This document shows, in pieces, positions 41,021-49,072 of a stretch of 64,000 nucleotides of DNA. Numbering within the stretch: the stretch's first letter is position 1; every line of letters begins with the position of its first letter. The DNA comes from CAVQUE01 sp046290435 (lineage in GTDB: Bacteria > Actinomycetota > Acidimicrobiia > Acidimicrobiales > UBA8592). A program made the translations under genes and the position numbers. Location of the stretch: contig JBKAGO010000032.1 of the NCBI GenBank assembly GCA_046290435.1, positions 1 through 64,000 on the forward strand, written 5' to 3'. The notes beneath the pieces were generated by a model. The model saw only the letters and a program-made list of their open reading frames with translations, had not been told where the DNA came from and did not search any database.

Positions 41021-42250
41021 TCATGACCTGTACCCCGCGTTGATGTCGATGTAGCCGTGGGTCAGATCGCAGGTCCACACCGTGGCCTGGCCGTCGCCGA
41101 TGCCGACGTCGACCCGCAGGTCGATCTCGTCGCCGCGCAGGTGCTCGGTGGCGCGGGCCTCGTCGTAGGTGGGTGCCACCACGCCGTGCTGGGCGGTGAG
41201 CTCGTCGCCGATCCATATGGCCAGGGCGTCGCGATCTGCGCGTTGGCCGGCCTTGCCGACCGCCATGACGATGCGGCCCCAGTTGGCGTCCTCGGCGGCC
41301 AGGGCGGTCTTGACCAGCGGCGAGTTGGCGATGGACAGGCCGATGGCCTTCGCCGCCGCGTCGTCGGCTGCGCCGGTGACGGTGACCGTGACGAACTTGG
41401 TGGCGCCCTCGCCGTCGCGCACGATCTGGTGCGCCAGGTCGAGGAGCACGGCGTCGAGCGCGTCCTGGAAGGCGGCGATGCCTTCGCTGTCGGCGGCATC
41501 GAGTCCGGTGCCGGAGGCGCCGGTGGCGAACAGCAGGACCGTGTCGGATGTGGAGGTGTCGGAGTCGACGGTGACGCGGTTGAAGCTGCGTTCGACCGAG
41601 GTCGCCAGGCACTGTTGGAGGAGCTCGGCGTCGACGGCGAGGTCGCAGAAGACGAAGGCGAGCATCGTGGCCATGTCGGGGGCGATCATGCCGCTGCCCT
41701 TGGCGATGCCGACGACGGCGGCGCCGGTGCCCTCGATACGCCGACCGGCACCCTTGGCGAAGGTGTCGGTGGTACGGATGGCGTCGGCGGCTGCCTGCCA
41801 GGCGTCGCCGGCGGCCGGTGTCAGTGCGTCGACGAGCGCGGGGAGCGCATCGACGAGAGCGTCGGCGGGCAGGGTCTCGCCGATCACCCCGGTGGAGGCC
41901 AGGTAGATCTCGTTCGGCTCGATGCCCAGTGCCGCCGCGACGCCCTGCGCGGTGCGCTCGGCGGCGGTGTCGCCGGCACGGCCGGTGAAGGCATTGGCGT
42001 TGCCGGCGTTGCAGATGACCGCCCGCCCTGTGCCCGACGGCAGGATCTGACGGCACCAGTCGACCGGCGCCGACGGGCACAACGAGCGGGTGAACGTCCC
42101 GGCCACGGTGGTGCCCTCGACCACCTCGGCGAGCATGAGGTCGGCCCGATCCTTGTAGCGCAGCCCGGCCGCGTAGGAGGCGAGGCGCACCCCGCGCACC
42201 TCGGGCAGCTCCGGAAAGGCAGCAGGGGCCAACGGCGAGATCGCGGTCAT
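41021..42250 (-). CDS. argJ: Bifunctional ornithine acetyltransferase / N-acetylglutamate synthase
   Basis: Recycles the acetyl group from N-acetylornithine to glutamate, closing the cyclic arginine pathway. The 409-residue precursor has the autocleavage site in GMIAPDMATMLAFVFCD, cut between Ala and Thr to give alpha and beta chains. AVICNAGNANAFTGRAG, FNRVTVDSDTSTSDT and NWGRIVMAVGKAG are typical. The ATG at 42250 is preceded by GAGGA and lies 10 bp after argC. Presence of argJ explains the absence of argA/argE. Confidence 0.97.
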   Translation of the reverse strand: MTAISPLAPAAFPELPEVRGVRLASYAAGLRYKDRADLMLAEVVEGTTVAGTFTRSLCPSAPVDWCRQILPSGTGRAVICNAGNANAFTGRAGDTAAERTAQGVAAALGIEPNEIYLASTGVIGETLPADALVDALPALVDALTPAAGDAWQAAADAIRTTDTFAKGAGRRIEGTGAAVVGIAKGSGMIAPDMATMLAFVFCDLAVDAELLQQCLATSVERSFNRVTVDSDTSTSDTVLLFATGASGTGLDAADSEGIAAFQDALDAVLLDLAHQIVRDGEGATKFVTVTVTGAADDAAAKAIGLSIANSPLVKTALAAEDANWGRIVMAVGKAGQRADRDALAIWIGDELTAQHGVVAPTYDEARATEHLRGDEIDLRVDVGIGDGQATVWTCDLTHGYIDINAGYRS

Positions 42251-42260
42251 GGTGTCGTCC

Positions 42261-43298
42261 TCATGGGTACACCCCGACGGTGGGGAGTCCGGTGGTCTCC
42301 GGGAGCCCAAGCGCGAGGTTGGCGTTCTGGACGGCCATGCCCGACGCCCCTTTCATCAGGTTGTCGAGCGCCGCGATGGCCATGACCAGGCCGGTGCGGG
42401 GGTCGACGCGGGCAGTCAGGTGCACCGTGTTGGCGCCGAGGGTGGCCTTGGTGGACGGCGGCCGCTCGTCGACGACCATGAACGGTTCGTCGGCGTAGAA
42501 GTCGGCCATGGCCGCCAGCGCATCGGCGCTGTCGGCCGAGCCGGTGGGCCGGCCGTAACAGGTGGCGATGATGCCCCGGTTCATCGGCGCCAGATGCGGC
42601 GTGAACAACACGCTGACGTCGACACCGGTGCGTTCGTGCAGGGCCTGTTCGATCTCGGGCGTGTGCCGGTGGGTCAACAGCCCGTAGGGGGTGACGTCCT
42701 CGTCGACGGTGCAGAACGTCGTGTTGGGCTTCGGCGGGCGGCCGGCGCCGGACACCCCGGTGATGAGGTCGACGACGATGCCGTCACCGTGGATGAGGTC
42801 GGCGTCGAGCAGCGGCGCAAGTGCGAACACGGCGGTGGCGGCGTTGCATCCGGTCGCGGCGATCAGCTCGGCGCCGACGAGCTTCGGCCGGAACAGTTCG
42901 GGCAGGCCGTAGACGAAGTCGTCGAGGAGCTCGGGGCAGACGTGGTCCGCGCCGTACCACTGCGGGTAGAGCGACGCGTCGTGGAGCCGGAAGTCCGAAC
43001 CGAGGTCGACGATGTGGCCGACGCGCCCCCGGACCTCGGGAATCACGGTCTGGCTCACGCCATGGGGCAGGCCGCAGAAGACGAGGTCGAGCCCGTCGAC
43101 CAGGTCGACGGAGTAGGCGTCGAAGACGCGGCCCCGGTAGGCGGCGGCGAGGCTCGGGTAGAGGTCGGCGATGCGCTCGCCGGCCATCGAGTCACCCGTG
43201 GCCACCACGACGTCGAGGTCGGGATGGCCTGCGCACAGCCGAAGGAGTTCGGCGCCGGTGTAGCCCGACGCACCGATGATACCGATGCCGATTCGCAT
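42261..43298 (-). CDS. argC: N-acetyl-gamma-glutamyl-phosphate reductase
   Basis: NADPH-dependent reduction in arginine synthesis, 345 residues. Rossmann motif GIIGASGYTGAELLRLCAGH at the N terminus, FCGLPHGVSQTVIPE, VDLGSDFRL, the catalytic cysteine in IAATGCNATA-like IAATGCNAATAVFAL, and PHLAPMNRGIIATCY. First gene of the operon argC-J-B-D-F-R-G-H-mpg. Its ATG lies 9 nt after a -10 box, so the mRNA has a very short or no leader. Confidence 0.97.
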   Translation of the reverse strand: MRIGIGIIGASGYTGAELLRLCAGHPDLDVVVATGDSMAGERIADLYPSLAAAYRGRVFDAYSVDLVDGLDLVFCGLPHGVSQTVIPEVRGRVGHIVDLGSDFRLHDASLYPQWYGADHVCPELLDDFVYGLPELFRPKLVGAELIAATGCNAATAVFALAPLLDADLIHGDGIVVDLITGVSGAGRPPKPNTTFCTVDEDVTPYGLLTHRHTPEIEQALHERTGVDVSVLFTPHLAPMNRGIIATCYGRPTGSADSADALAAMADFYADEPFMVVDERPPSTKATLGANTVHLTARVDPRTGLVMAIAALDNLMKGASGMAVQNANLALGLPETTGLPTVGVYP

Positions 43299-43307
43299 GA
43301 GCGGATC

Positions 43308-43336
43308 ACCATACGGCCGGACGGATGATTATGCAA
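43308..43336 (-). promoter_or_regulatory. argC operon promoter with ArgR-type half-site
   Basis: Minus strand: -35 TTGCAT (43331-43336), exactly 17 bp, -10 TATGGT (43308-43313), then 9 nt to the ATG. The -35 is embedded in TTGCATAATCAT, which resembles an actinobacterial ARG-box half-site (TTGCATAA). ArgR bound here would cover the -35 region. Confidence 0.6.
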
Positions 43337-43363
43337 TCGGGTTTCGCTGGAGGGGGAACGGCG

Positions 43364-43543
43364 TCAGGAGCGATCGCCCGGTTCGGGGCACCGGTCGCAG
43401 TAGTGATCCTCGTCGTCGGTGCCGCCGAGAACCGTCATGAACGAGCCGCACGACGCGCACGATCCCATCCAGAGGGGCTGATCGGTGCCGGAGGCATCAC
43501 GTACCGGCTCGTCGTCTCCCCCGGCGTCGGTCAGCAGTCCCAT
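43364..43543 (-). CDS. Small zinc-ribbon-like protein
   Basis: A 59-residue product with two CxxC pairs, in GSCASCGSFMT and YCDRCPEPGD, spaced to bind one zinc ion as a ribbon. No function is known to me. The ATG at 43543 is preferred; an in-frame start at 43570 would add nine residues. GGAG lies about 13 nt upstream, a weak site. It lies between the argC promoter and the 54-bp palindrome, on the same strand as argC, so it might be read through into that promoter region. Confidence 0.6.
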   Translation of the reverse strand: MGLLTDAGGDDEPVRDASGTDQPLWMGSCASCGSFMTVLGGTDDEDHYCDRCPEPGDRS

Positions 43544-43621
43544 CGGCCAGAGGCTACTCCGAGGCCGCACACCGGCTGCAGCAGCGGACCGCTACTGATC
43601 CCGGCGCCACTGCCTGCAATC

Positions 43622-43675
43622 ACGTTTGTGACGCTTTTGCACACGCTCGAGCGTGTGCAAAAGCGTCACAAACGT
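43622..43675. repeat. 54-bp perfect palindrome without spacer
   Basis: Two 27-nt arms are exact inverted copies with zero mismatches and no loop, centred on CTCGAG between 43648 and 43649. The arm reads ACGTTTGTGACGCTTTTGCA followed by CACGCTC. It starts 21 bp downstream of the CoxL-type gene stop. In RNA from either strand it would form a very stable hairpin, but no T-tract follows. Confidence 0.9.
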
Positions 43676-43696
43676 CGAAGGGGAAGCGCCCCGGCC

Positions 43697-46096
43697 TCAG
43701 ATGCTCTCGGCCGCGGCGAGGCCCTCTTCGTCGGCTTCGGCTCCGGCGGTCAGCCGGTCGAACACGGCCGGCGGTTCCCGCCATGGCTCGGGTGGCGAGC
43801 CGGCCTCGGCTGCCTGGATGGCCTCCCATACCCGCAGCGGGGTGCATGGCATGTCGAGGTGGCGGATGCCCAGGTGCGCGACGGCGTCGATGACCGCGTT
43901 CTGGATGGCCGGGGTCGACCCGATGGTGCTTGCCTCGCCGATGCCCTTGGCGCCCAGCGGATTCAGCGGGGTGGGCGTGACGGTGTGGTGGGTCTCGAAC
44001 GAGATCATCTCGGCCGCCGACACGATGGCGTAGTCCATGAGGTTCGCCGTCAACGGGTTGCCGTCGGCGTCGTAGACGACCTGTTCGTACAGCGCCTGCG
44101 CTGCGCCCTGCGCGATGCCGCCCTGTTGCTGACCCTCGTAGATGAGCTCGTTGATCACGGTGCCGGCGTCGTCGACGGCCACGTGGCGGATCATGTCCAC
44201 CTTGCCGGTGTCGAGGTCGACCTCGACCATCGAGATGTGGGTCCCGAACGGGAAGGTGCCGTCGGCCTGTTCGAAGTCGAGCTGGGCGGCGAGCCCGACC
44301 GTGCCGTCGTCGTGGTCGACGACGCCCTCGGGTGCCTCGGCTGCTGCGGCAGCCAGCTCGGGCCAGCTGAGCGCTCGGGCGGGCACGCCGGCGACACCGA
44401 CGGTGGCCGTCTCGGGGTCGACCACGATGTCGTCGATCGAGGCCTCGAGCAGGTGGGCCGCCAGCGAGCGGGCCTTGGTGATCATGGCGTCGGTGGCGCG
44501 CTGCACGGCCGATCCGCCCAGCTGCAACGACCGCGAGCCACCCGTCCCACCGCCGGTGCGCACCAGATCGGTGTCGGACTGCACCAGCTCGATGGCCTCG
44601 ACCGGGATGCCCGTGCGCTCGCTGACCAGCATCGCGAAGCTCGTCTGATGGCCCTGCCCGTGGGCCGAGGTGCCGGCGCGCATCGTGGCCGTGCCGTCGG
44701 GGTGGATCTCGACCGACGCGTACTCACTGCCCCCGCCGCCCGAGGTGACCTCGACGTAGCTGGCGACACCGATGCCGAGGGCCTTGCGGTCTCCACGGGC
44801 ACGGCGGGCGGCCTGTTCGGCCCGGAGGTCGTCGTAGCCCGCCAGGCGGGCCGCCTCCTCGAGGGGTTTCAGGTACTCGCCGCTGTCGTAGGTGAGGCCC
44901 GTCAGCGTGGCGAACGGGAACGCGTCGTCGCCGATGAAGTTCCGGCGCCGGATCTCGAGCGGATCGATGCCGAGCTCGATGGCGGCCTGGTCGACGAGGC
45001 GCTCCACCAGGGCCGCGGCCTCGGGACGGCCGGCGCCGCGGTAGGCGCCAGTGGGCGTGGTGGTCGTGACGGCCACCGCGACGTCGAAGCGGATCTTCGG
45101 GAAGGTGTAGGTGGCGTTGGACATGCGCTTGGTGCCGGCGGGCAACATCGCACCGATGGTCGGATAGGCGCCCGCATCGCCGACGAGGCGGACCCGCATG
45201 CCGGTGAAGGTGCCGTCACGGCGACAGCCCAACTCGCAGTACTGGATCTGCGCCCGCGAGTGCGGCAGCGCCACCATGTCCTCGCTGCGGGTCTCGGTCC
45301 AGGTGACCGGCCGACCGAGCGCCTGGGCCGCCTTGGCGAGGACGATGTGTTCGTGGGAGATCCCGGCCTTGGCGCCGAAGCCCCCGCCCACGTGGGGGGC
45401 GATGATCCGCAGCTCGGCCTTGTCGATACCGAGCGCCGCGGCGAGCTGGCGCTGCAACAGGTGCGGCATCTGGGTGGAGCTGTAGAACGTGAGCCGCCCG
45501 TCGTCACCGGGCACCGCAGCCGCACTGTTCGGCTCGATGGGCACGGCGGCGAGGCGCTGGTTGACGTAGCGGCCCCGCACCACGACCTCGGCGTCGTCGA
45601 GGACGTCGGTGACCGGGTCGGTGACCATGACGGCGATGTTGTCGGGGCAGTCGTCGAAGAGCTGCGGGGCGTCCTCCTCGAAGGCCGCCTCGGGATCCAC
45701 CAGCGCCGGCAGCGGGTCGAGGTCGACGAACACCGCCTCGGCGGCATCGACCGCCTGGCGGAACGTCTCGGCGATCACCACGGCCACGGGTTCACCCACG
45801 AACCGGACCCGGTCGCTCGCCAGCGGCATCCGGGCGAAGGCATCGCCGACCTTGACGAACCCGTGGGCCGGCGTCAGACCGAGATCTGCCCCGGTGTAGA
45901 CGGCCACGACACCGGGGGCCGCAGCCGCCTCGGCGGTGTCGATCCCGAGGATGCGGCCGTGGGCCATCGTCGAACGGACGAAGAAGGCGTGCAGCGCCCC
46001 CTCGATGCCCAGGTCGTAGACGTAGGTGCCGCCGGCGGTCAGGAGTTCGGGGTCTTCGGTGCGCAACACGCGGTTGCCGAGAATGGATCCAGCCAT
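43697..46096 (-). CDS. Xanthine oxidase-family molybdopterin subunit, form II CoxL-like (orphan)
   Basis: A 799-residue molybdenum-cytosine-dinucleotide hydroxylase large subunit. Seen: RFVGEPVAVVIAETFRQAVD, HVGGGFGAKAGISHEHIVLA, the loop AYRGAGRPE at about residues 351-359, and LGAKGIGEASTIGSTPAIQN with the base glutamate. AYRGAGR marks the form II CoxL group, whose substrates are mostly unproven; form I CO dehydrogenase has a different loop with cysteine. The expected iron-sulfur (CoxS) and FAD (CoxM) genes are not adjacent. A -10 box 6 nt before the ATG suggests a monocistronic leaderless mRNA. Confidence 0.9.
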   Translation of the reverse strand: MAGSILGNRVLRTEDPELLTAGGTYVYDLGIEGALHAFFVRSTMAHGRILGIDTAEAAAAPGVVAVYTGADLGLTPAHGFVKVGDAFARMPLASDRVRFVGEPVAVVIAETFRQAVDAAEAVFVDLDPLPALVDPEAAFEEDAPQLFDDCPDNIAVMVTDPVTDVLDDAEVVVRGRYVNQRLAAVPIEPNSAAAVPGDDGRLTFYSSTQMPHLLQRQLAAALGIDKAELRIIAPHVGGGFGAKAGISHEHIVLAKAAQALGRPVTWTETRSEDMVALPHSRAQIQYCELGCRRDGTFTGMRVRLVGDAGAYPTIGAMLPAGTKRMSNATYTFPKIRFDVAVAVTTTTPTGAYRGAGRPEAAALVERLVDQAAIELGIDPLEIRRRNFIGDDAFPFATLTGLTYDSGEYLKPLEEAARLAGYDDLRAEQAARRARGDRKALGIGVASYVEVTSGGGGSEYASVEIHPDGTATMRAGTSAHGQGHQTSFAMLVSERTGIPVEAIELVQSDTDLVRTGGGTGGSRSLQLGGSAVQRATDAMITKARSLAAHLLEASIDDIVVDPETATVGVAGVPARALSWPELAAAAAEAPEGVVDHDDGTVGLAAQLDFEQADGTFPFGTHISMVEVDLDTGKVDMIRHVAVDDAGTVINELIYEGQQQGGIAQGAAQALYEQVVYDADGNPLTANLMDYAIVSAAEMISFETHHTVTPTPLNPLGAKGIGEASTIGSTPAIQNAVIDAVAHLGIRHLDMPCTPLRVWEAIQAAEAGSPPEPWREPPAVFDRLTAGAEADEEGLAAAESI

Positions 46097-46102
46097 CAGC
46101 GC

Positions 46103-46108
46103 AGCGTA
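46103..46108 (-). promoter_or_regulatory. Candidate -10 box of the CoxL-like gene
   Basis: TACGCT on the minus strand, 6 nt before the ATG at 46096; identical hexamer and spacing to the TPR gene promoter at 25056-25061. Confidence 0.45.
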
Positions 46109-46160
46109 GGGGCACCGCGATTTTCTCGTGGCCGAGCGAGTGGTGGGGCGCCGCGTCGCC

Positions 46161-46166
46161 TATACC
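46161..46166 (+). promoter_or_regulatory. Candidate -10 box of the ECF transporter genes
   Basis: TATACC followed by 6 nt and the GTG at 46173. This supports 46173 as start rather than the longer GTG at 46128. No riboswitch-sized leader is available in the gap to the CoxL-like gene. Confidence 0.35.
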
Positions 46167-46172
46167 GAAGCA

Positions 46173-48182
46173 GTGCCGCGCCGCCCCCGAGAACTGCGTC
46201 GCCTCGACGCCCACGAGCTCGCCGACGCTGCGATGGCGGCCGCGCTGGCGACCGGCCTCGTCACCTTCGGTCGGCTCCTCGCCGCGGGAACGTTCTTCCA
46301 GATCCTCGCAACCGTCGTGTGGGCGGCGCTCGCAGCACGACGGCGACCACGGGTGGTCGTCATGGGAACCGCCGCCACCATGACGTTGGCGCTGCTGCTC
46401 GGCGGCATCGGCCCGGTGAGCCAGGCGTTCGTCGCCGGGCTGTTCGGGCTGGCGGCCGGCCCGGGGCTCCGTCATCGCCACGGCCTGGTCCGCCACGTTC
46501 TGCGTTCGATCGTGATCGCCTGGCCCGTCGTGGCAGGGGCCACTGTCGGCTTCCTTGCCCTGTTCGTCGAGCTGCGCGAACTGAGCTTCGAGAACGGCCG
46601 GAACCAGTGGCTCGGCATGGCGAACCTGCTCGAGCGGGCGGGCTTCGACGAGACCGCCGAACGGGGCACCACCTTCGTCGACTGGTCCATCGAGCACTGG
46701 TGGCTGATGGTGCCGCTGCTGCAGCTCGCCATCACCGTCGGCTACGCCCTGCTGGTCCGCCGCCTCGGACGGCTGGTCGTCGACCGCATCGACCGGGCCC
46801 TCGGTCCGGCCTCGACGGCAGCCACGCCCGAGCCGGTATCCGCCGACCCCGTCGCAGCGACCGAGCACGCGCCGACCGAGGGGCCGTTGCCGATCACGCT
46901 CGATCATCCGTCGATCCGGCGTGGCATCCGCTACGTCGAACTCGACGTCGCGACCACGATCCATGCCGGCGACGGACTCGTGGTCACCGGTCCGAACGGC
47001 GCCGGCAAGTCGTCGCTGTACGCCGCCATCGCGGGGCTGGTGCCATCGACCGGCATCGAGATGGCCGGCCGGCCCGGGCTGGGAGCGGCGGGGGGCACGG
47101 CCTGGATCGGGCAGCGGCCCGAGACCCAGGTGGTGGGGATCCGGGTCATCGACGACGTGCGCTGGGGCGCTCCCCCCGGCATCGATGTGCAGCCCGCTCT
47201 CGACGCGGTCGGCCTCGGCGACAAAACCCTCGACACCACCGGAACCCTCTCGGGCGGCGAACTGCAGCGTCTCGCCATCGCTGCGGCGATGGTGCGCCGG
47301 CCCTCGCTGGTCTTGTCGGACGAGTCGACGTCGATGCTCGACCCGGCCGGCCGACACGAGGTCCTCGCACTGCTGTCCACGATGCGCACCGACGGCGCGA
47401 CAGTGCTCCACTCGACCCACCTGGCCGACGAACTCGACCTGTTCCCCCGACGACTCCACGTCGAACGCCCCGGCGCCGCCCACCGGGGCGCCCCGCCGGT
47501 GCCTCGTCGAGCGCCACGCGCCTCTCGACGCGAGCCTCGGCTGATGACCTACGGGGTCGGCCACGTCTACGGCGTCGGCACCCCGTGGGAACGCAGGGTG
47601 CTCGCCGGCGTCGACCTGACGGTGGCGCCGGGCGAGGTCCTGGTCGTCGCCGGCCCGAACGGATCCGGCAAGAGCACGCTGGCGCGGATCCTCGCCGGCC
47701 TCATCCGACCCAGCGAGGGCGAGGTGGTCCTGGCCGACAAGGCCTTGTCGGGTCCGAACCGGCGTATCGGGATCGCCTTCCAGCATGCCCGCCTCCAGCT
47801 CTTGCGTTCGACCGTCGGCGCCGAGGTCCGATCGGCCGCAGGGACGACGATGATCGACGAGGCGTTGCGCCTGGTCGGCTTCGACCCCACGACGATCGCC
47901 GACCGACGCATCGACGAGCTCTCCGGCGGCGAGACCCGCAGGGTGCTCATCGCCGGCCTCGTCGCCCGCGGCTGCGACACGGTGATCCTCGACGAGCCGC
48001 TCGCAGGTCTCGACGAGCAGGGCCGCGACGATCTCCTGGCCGTCACCGAGCATCTGCTGGCGCGAGGCACTGCCATCGTCGTCGTCTCGCACGACCCGAC
48101 GTGGGGCGCCGATCTGGCCGACTGGCTCGTCACCCTCGAGCCCGTCGCCGACGAGCCCTCGCCGATACGGACCGGCGCCTGA
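46173..48182 (+). CDS. ECF-type transporter: membrane S-like domain fused to two ABC ATPase domains
   Basis: A 669-residue fusion. Residues about 12-225 contain several hydrophobic helices (GLVTFGRLLAAGTFFQILAT, IVIAWPVVAGATVGFLALFV, WWLMVPLLQLAITVGYALLV) that could be a substrate-binding S component. ABC domain 1 has Walker A GPNGAGKSS near 273 and LSGGELQR near 359, then Walker B LVLSDES. ABC domain 2 starts near 458 with GPNGSGKST near 494, LSGGETRR and VILDEPLAGLD. The next gene encodes EcfT, overlapping by one base (TGATG), so these two proteins could form a whole importer. Substrate is unknown; vitamins or metals are usual. Confidence 0.85.
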   Translation: MPRRPRELRRLDAHELADAAMAAALATGLVTFGRLLAAGTFFQILATVVWAALAARRRPRVVVMGTAATMTLALLLGGIGPVSQAFVAGLFGLAAGPGLRHRHGLVRHVLRSIVIAWPVVAGATVGFLALFVELRELSFENGRNQWLGMANLLERAGFDETAERGTTFVDWSIEHWWLMVPLLQLAITVGYALLVRRLGRLVVDRIDRALGPASTAATPEPVSADPVAATEHAPTEGPLPITLDHPSIRRGIRYVELDVATTIHAGDGLVVTGPNGAGKSSLYAAIAGLVPSTGIEMAGRPGLGAAGGTAWIGQRPETQVVGIRVIDDVRWGAPPGIDVQPALDAVGLGDKTLDTTGTLSGGELQRLAIAAAMVRRPSLVLSDESTSMLDPAGRHEVLALLSTMRTDGATVLHSTHLADELDLFPRRLHVERPGAAHRGAPPVPRRAPRASRREPRLMTYGVGHVYGVGTPWERRVLAGVDLTVAPGEVLVVAGPNGSGKSTLARILAGLIRPSEGEVVLADKALSGPNRRIGIAFQHARLQLLRSTVGAEVRSAAGTTMIDEALRLVGFDPTTIADRRIDELSGGETRRVLIAGLVARGCDTVILDEPLAGLDEQGRDDLLAVTEHLLARGTAIVVVSHDPTWGADLADWLVTLEPVADEPSPIRTGA

Positions 48183-48934
48183 TGCGTCGCCTCGAGCTCC
48201 GCCACGTGCCGGGAACGTCGGTCATCCACCGCCTGCGCGCCGAGGTCAAGGTGCTGTGCATGATCGGCATCTCGATGGCCGTCGCGTTCCAGCCGCAGTG
48301 GCCGGTCATCGGCGGCGCGGCTGCGGGCCTCGTCGTCGTCTTCCTGCTGGCCCGGCTGCCCGTGGGGGTCATCGCTCCCCCGCCGCCGCTGTTCTTCATG
48401 ATCATCGGATTCAGCGGCATGTTCGCGCTCCTGTCCGGCGGCGACCCCGAGGTCGGCGGGTTCGGCCTGGGCGGCGTCATCGACCTGGCCCGGCTCATCA
48501 GCCTGGGCCTCACCCTCATCGCCTACGCGGCGCTGTTGGCGTGGACCACCACCCCTGCCGGCGTCGGCCTGGGCATCGGTCGCCTGCTGCGGCCGCTGGG
48601 GCGGCTCGGGCTGCCCGCCGACGAGCTGGCGACGGTGGTCGCGCTCACCGTCCGCTCGCTGCCGCTGATCCGCGACGAGCTGATGATCGCCTACGACGCC
48701 CGCCGCACCCGCCCCGAACCCCACGGCGGCCAACGCCCCATCCGCGACCTCGTCGACATGGGCGCCGTCGTGGTCGTCGGTGCGCATCGCCGCGCCGGCG
48801 AACTCTCCCAGGCCCTGATCGCAAGAGGATCGGTGACCGCACCACCGGACGACCCGCAGCCCCTGGCACTGCGCGACGTCCTGGCGCTGGCGATCGTCGC
48901 AGCGACCACCGTGACGGTGTTCATCGTCTGGTGA
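48182..48934 (+). CDS. ecfT: ECF transporter transmembrane coupling protein (EcfT)
   Basis: A 250-residue membrane protein with about five hydrophobic segments (MIGISMAVAFQPQWPVIGGA, GLVVVFLLARLPVGVIAPPP, LISLGLTLIAYAALLAW). It has two Ala-Arg motifs near the end of the cytoplasmic coupling helices, in IAYDARRTRP and ALIARGSV, which engage the ATPases in this family. HVPGTSVIHRLRAEVKVLCM at the N terminus is the family start. The ATG overlaps the previous stop by one base. It completes the S/A/A' fusion encoded upstream. Confidence 0.88.
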   Translation: MRRLELRHVPGTSVIHRLRAEVKVLCMIGISMAVAFQPQWPVIGGAAAGLVVVFLLARLPVGVIAPPPPLFFMIIGFSGMFALLSGGDPEVGGFGLGGVIDLARLISLGLTLIAYAALLAWTTTPAGVGLGIGRLLRPLGRLGLPADELATVVALTVRSLPLIRDELMIAYDARRTRPEPHGGQRPIRDLVDMGAVVVVGAHRRAGELSQALIARGSVTAPPDDPQPLALRDVLALAIVAATTVTVFIVW

Positions 48935-49072
48935 GCACGGCTCCCGGCAACCGGTCTCCCCGCACTACGAGCGGGACCCGCCGGCTCCAGTGCCCACGAT
49001 CGGCGTGACCGATCCGGCTCGGCCGTCGCTCGACATGCGGCTCGGTGGCCGAGATCGTGGCAGGCTTGCAGG

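Noticed and set aside
46097..46172. Riboswitch before the ECF transporter
   Set aside because: Only 76 bp separate the divergent starts and both genes have -10 boxes in that gap, leaving no space for an aptamer.
43325..48934. A single plus-strand open frame of about 1,870 codons
   Set aside because: It runs antisense through the CoxL-like gene and out of frame through the ECF fusion; only its last 250 codons (EcfT) match a protein family. Absence of stops reflects high GC.
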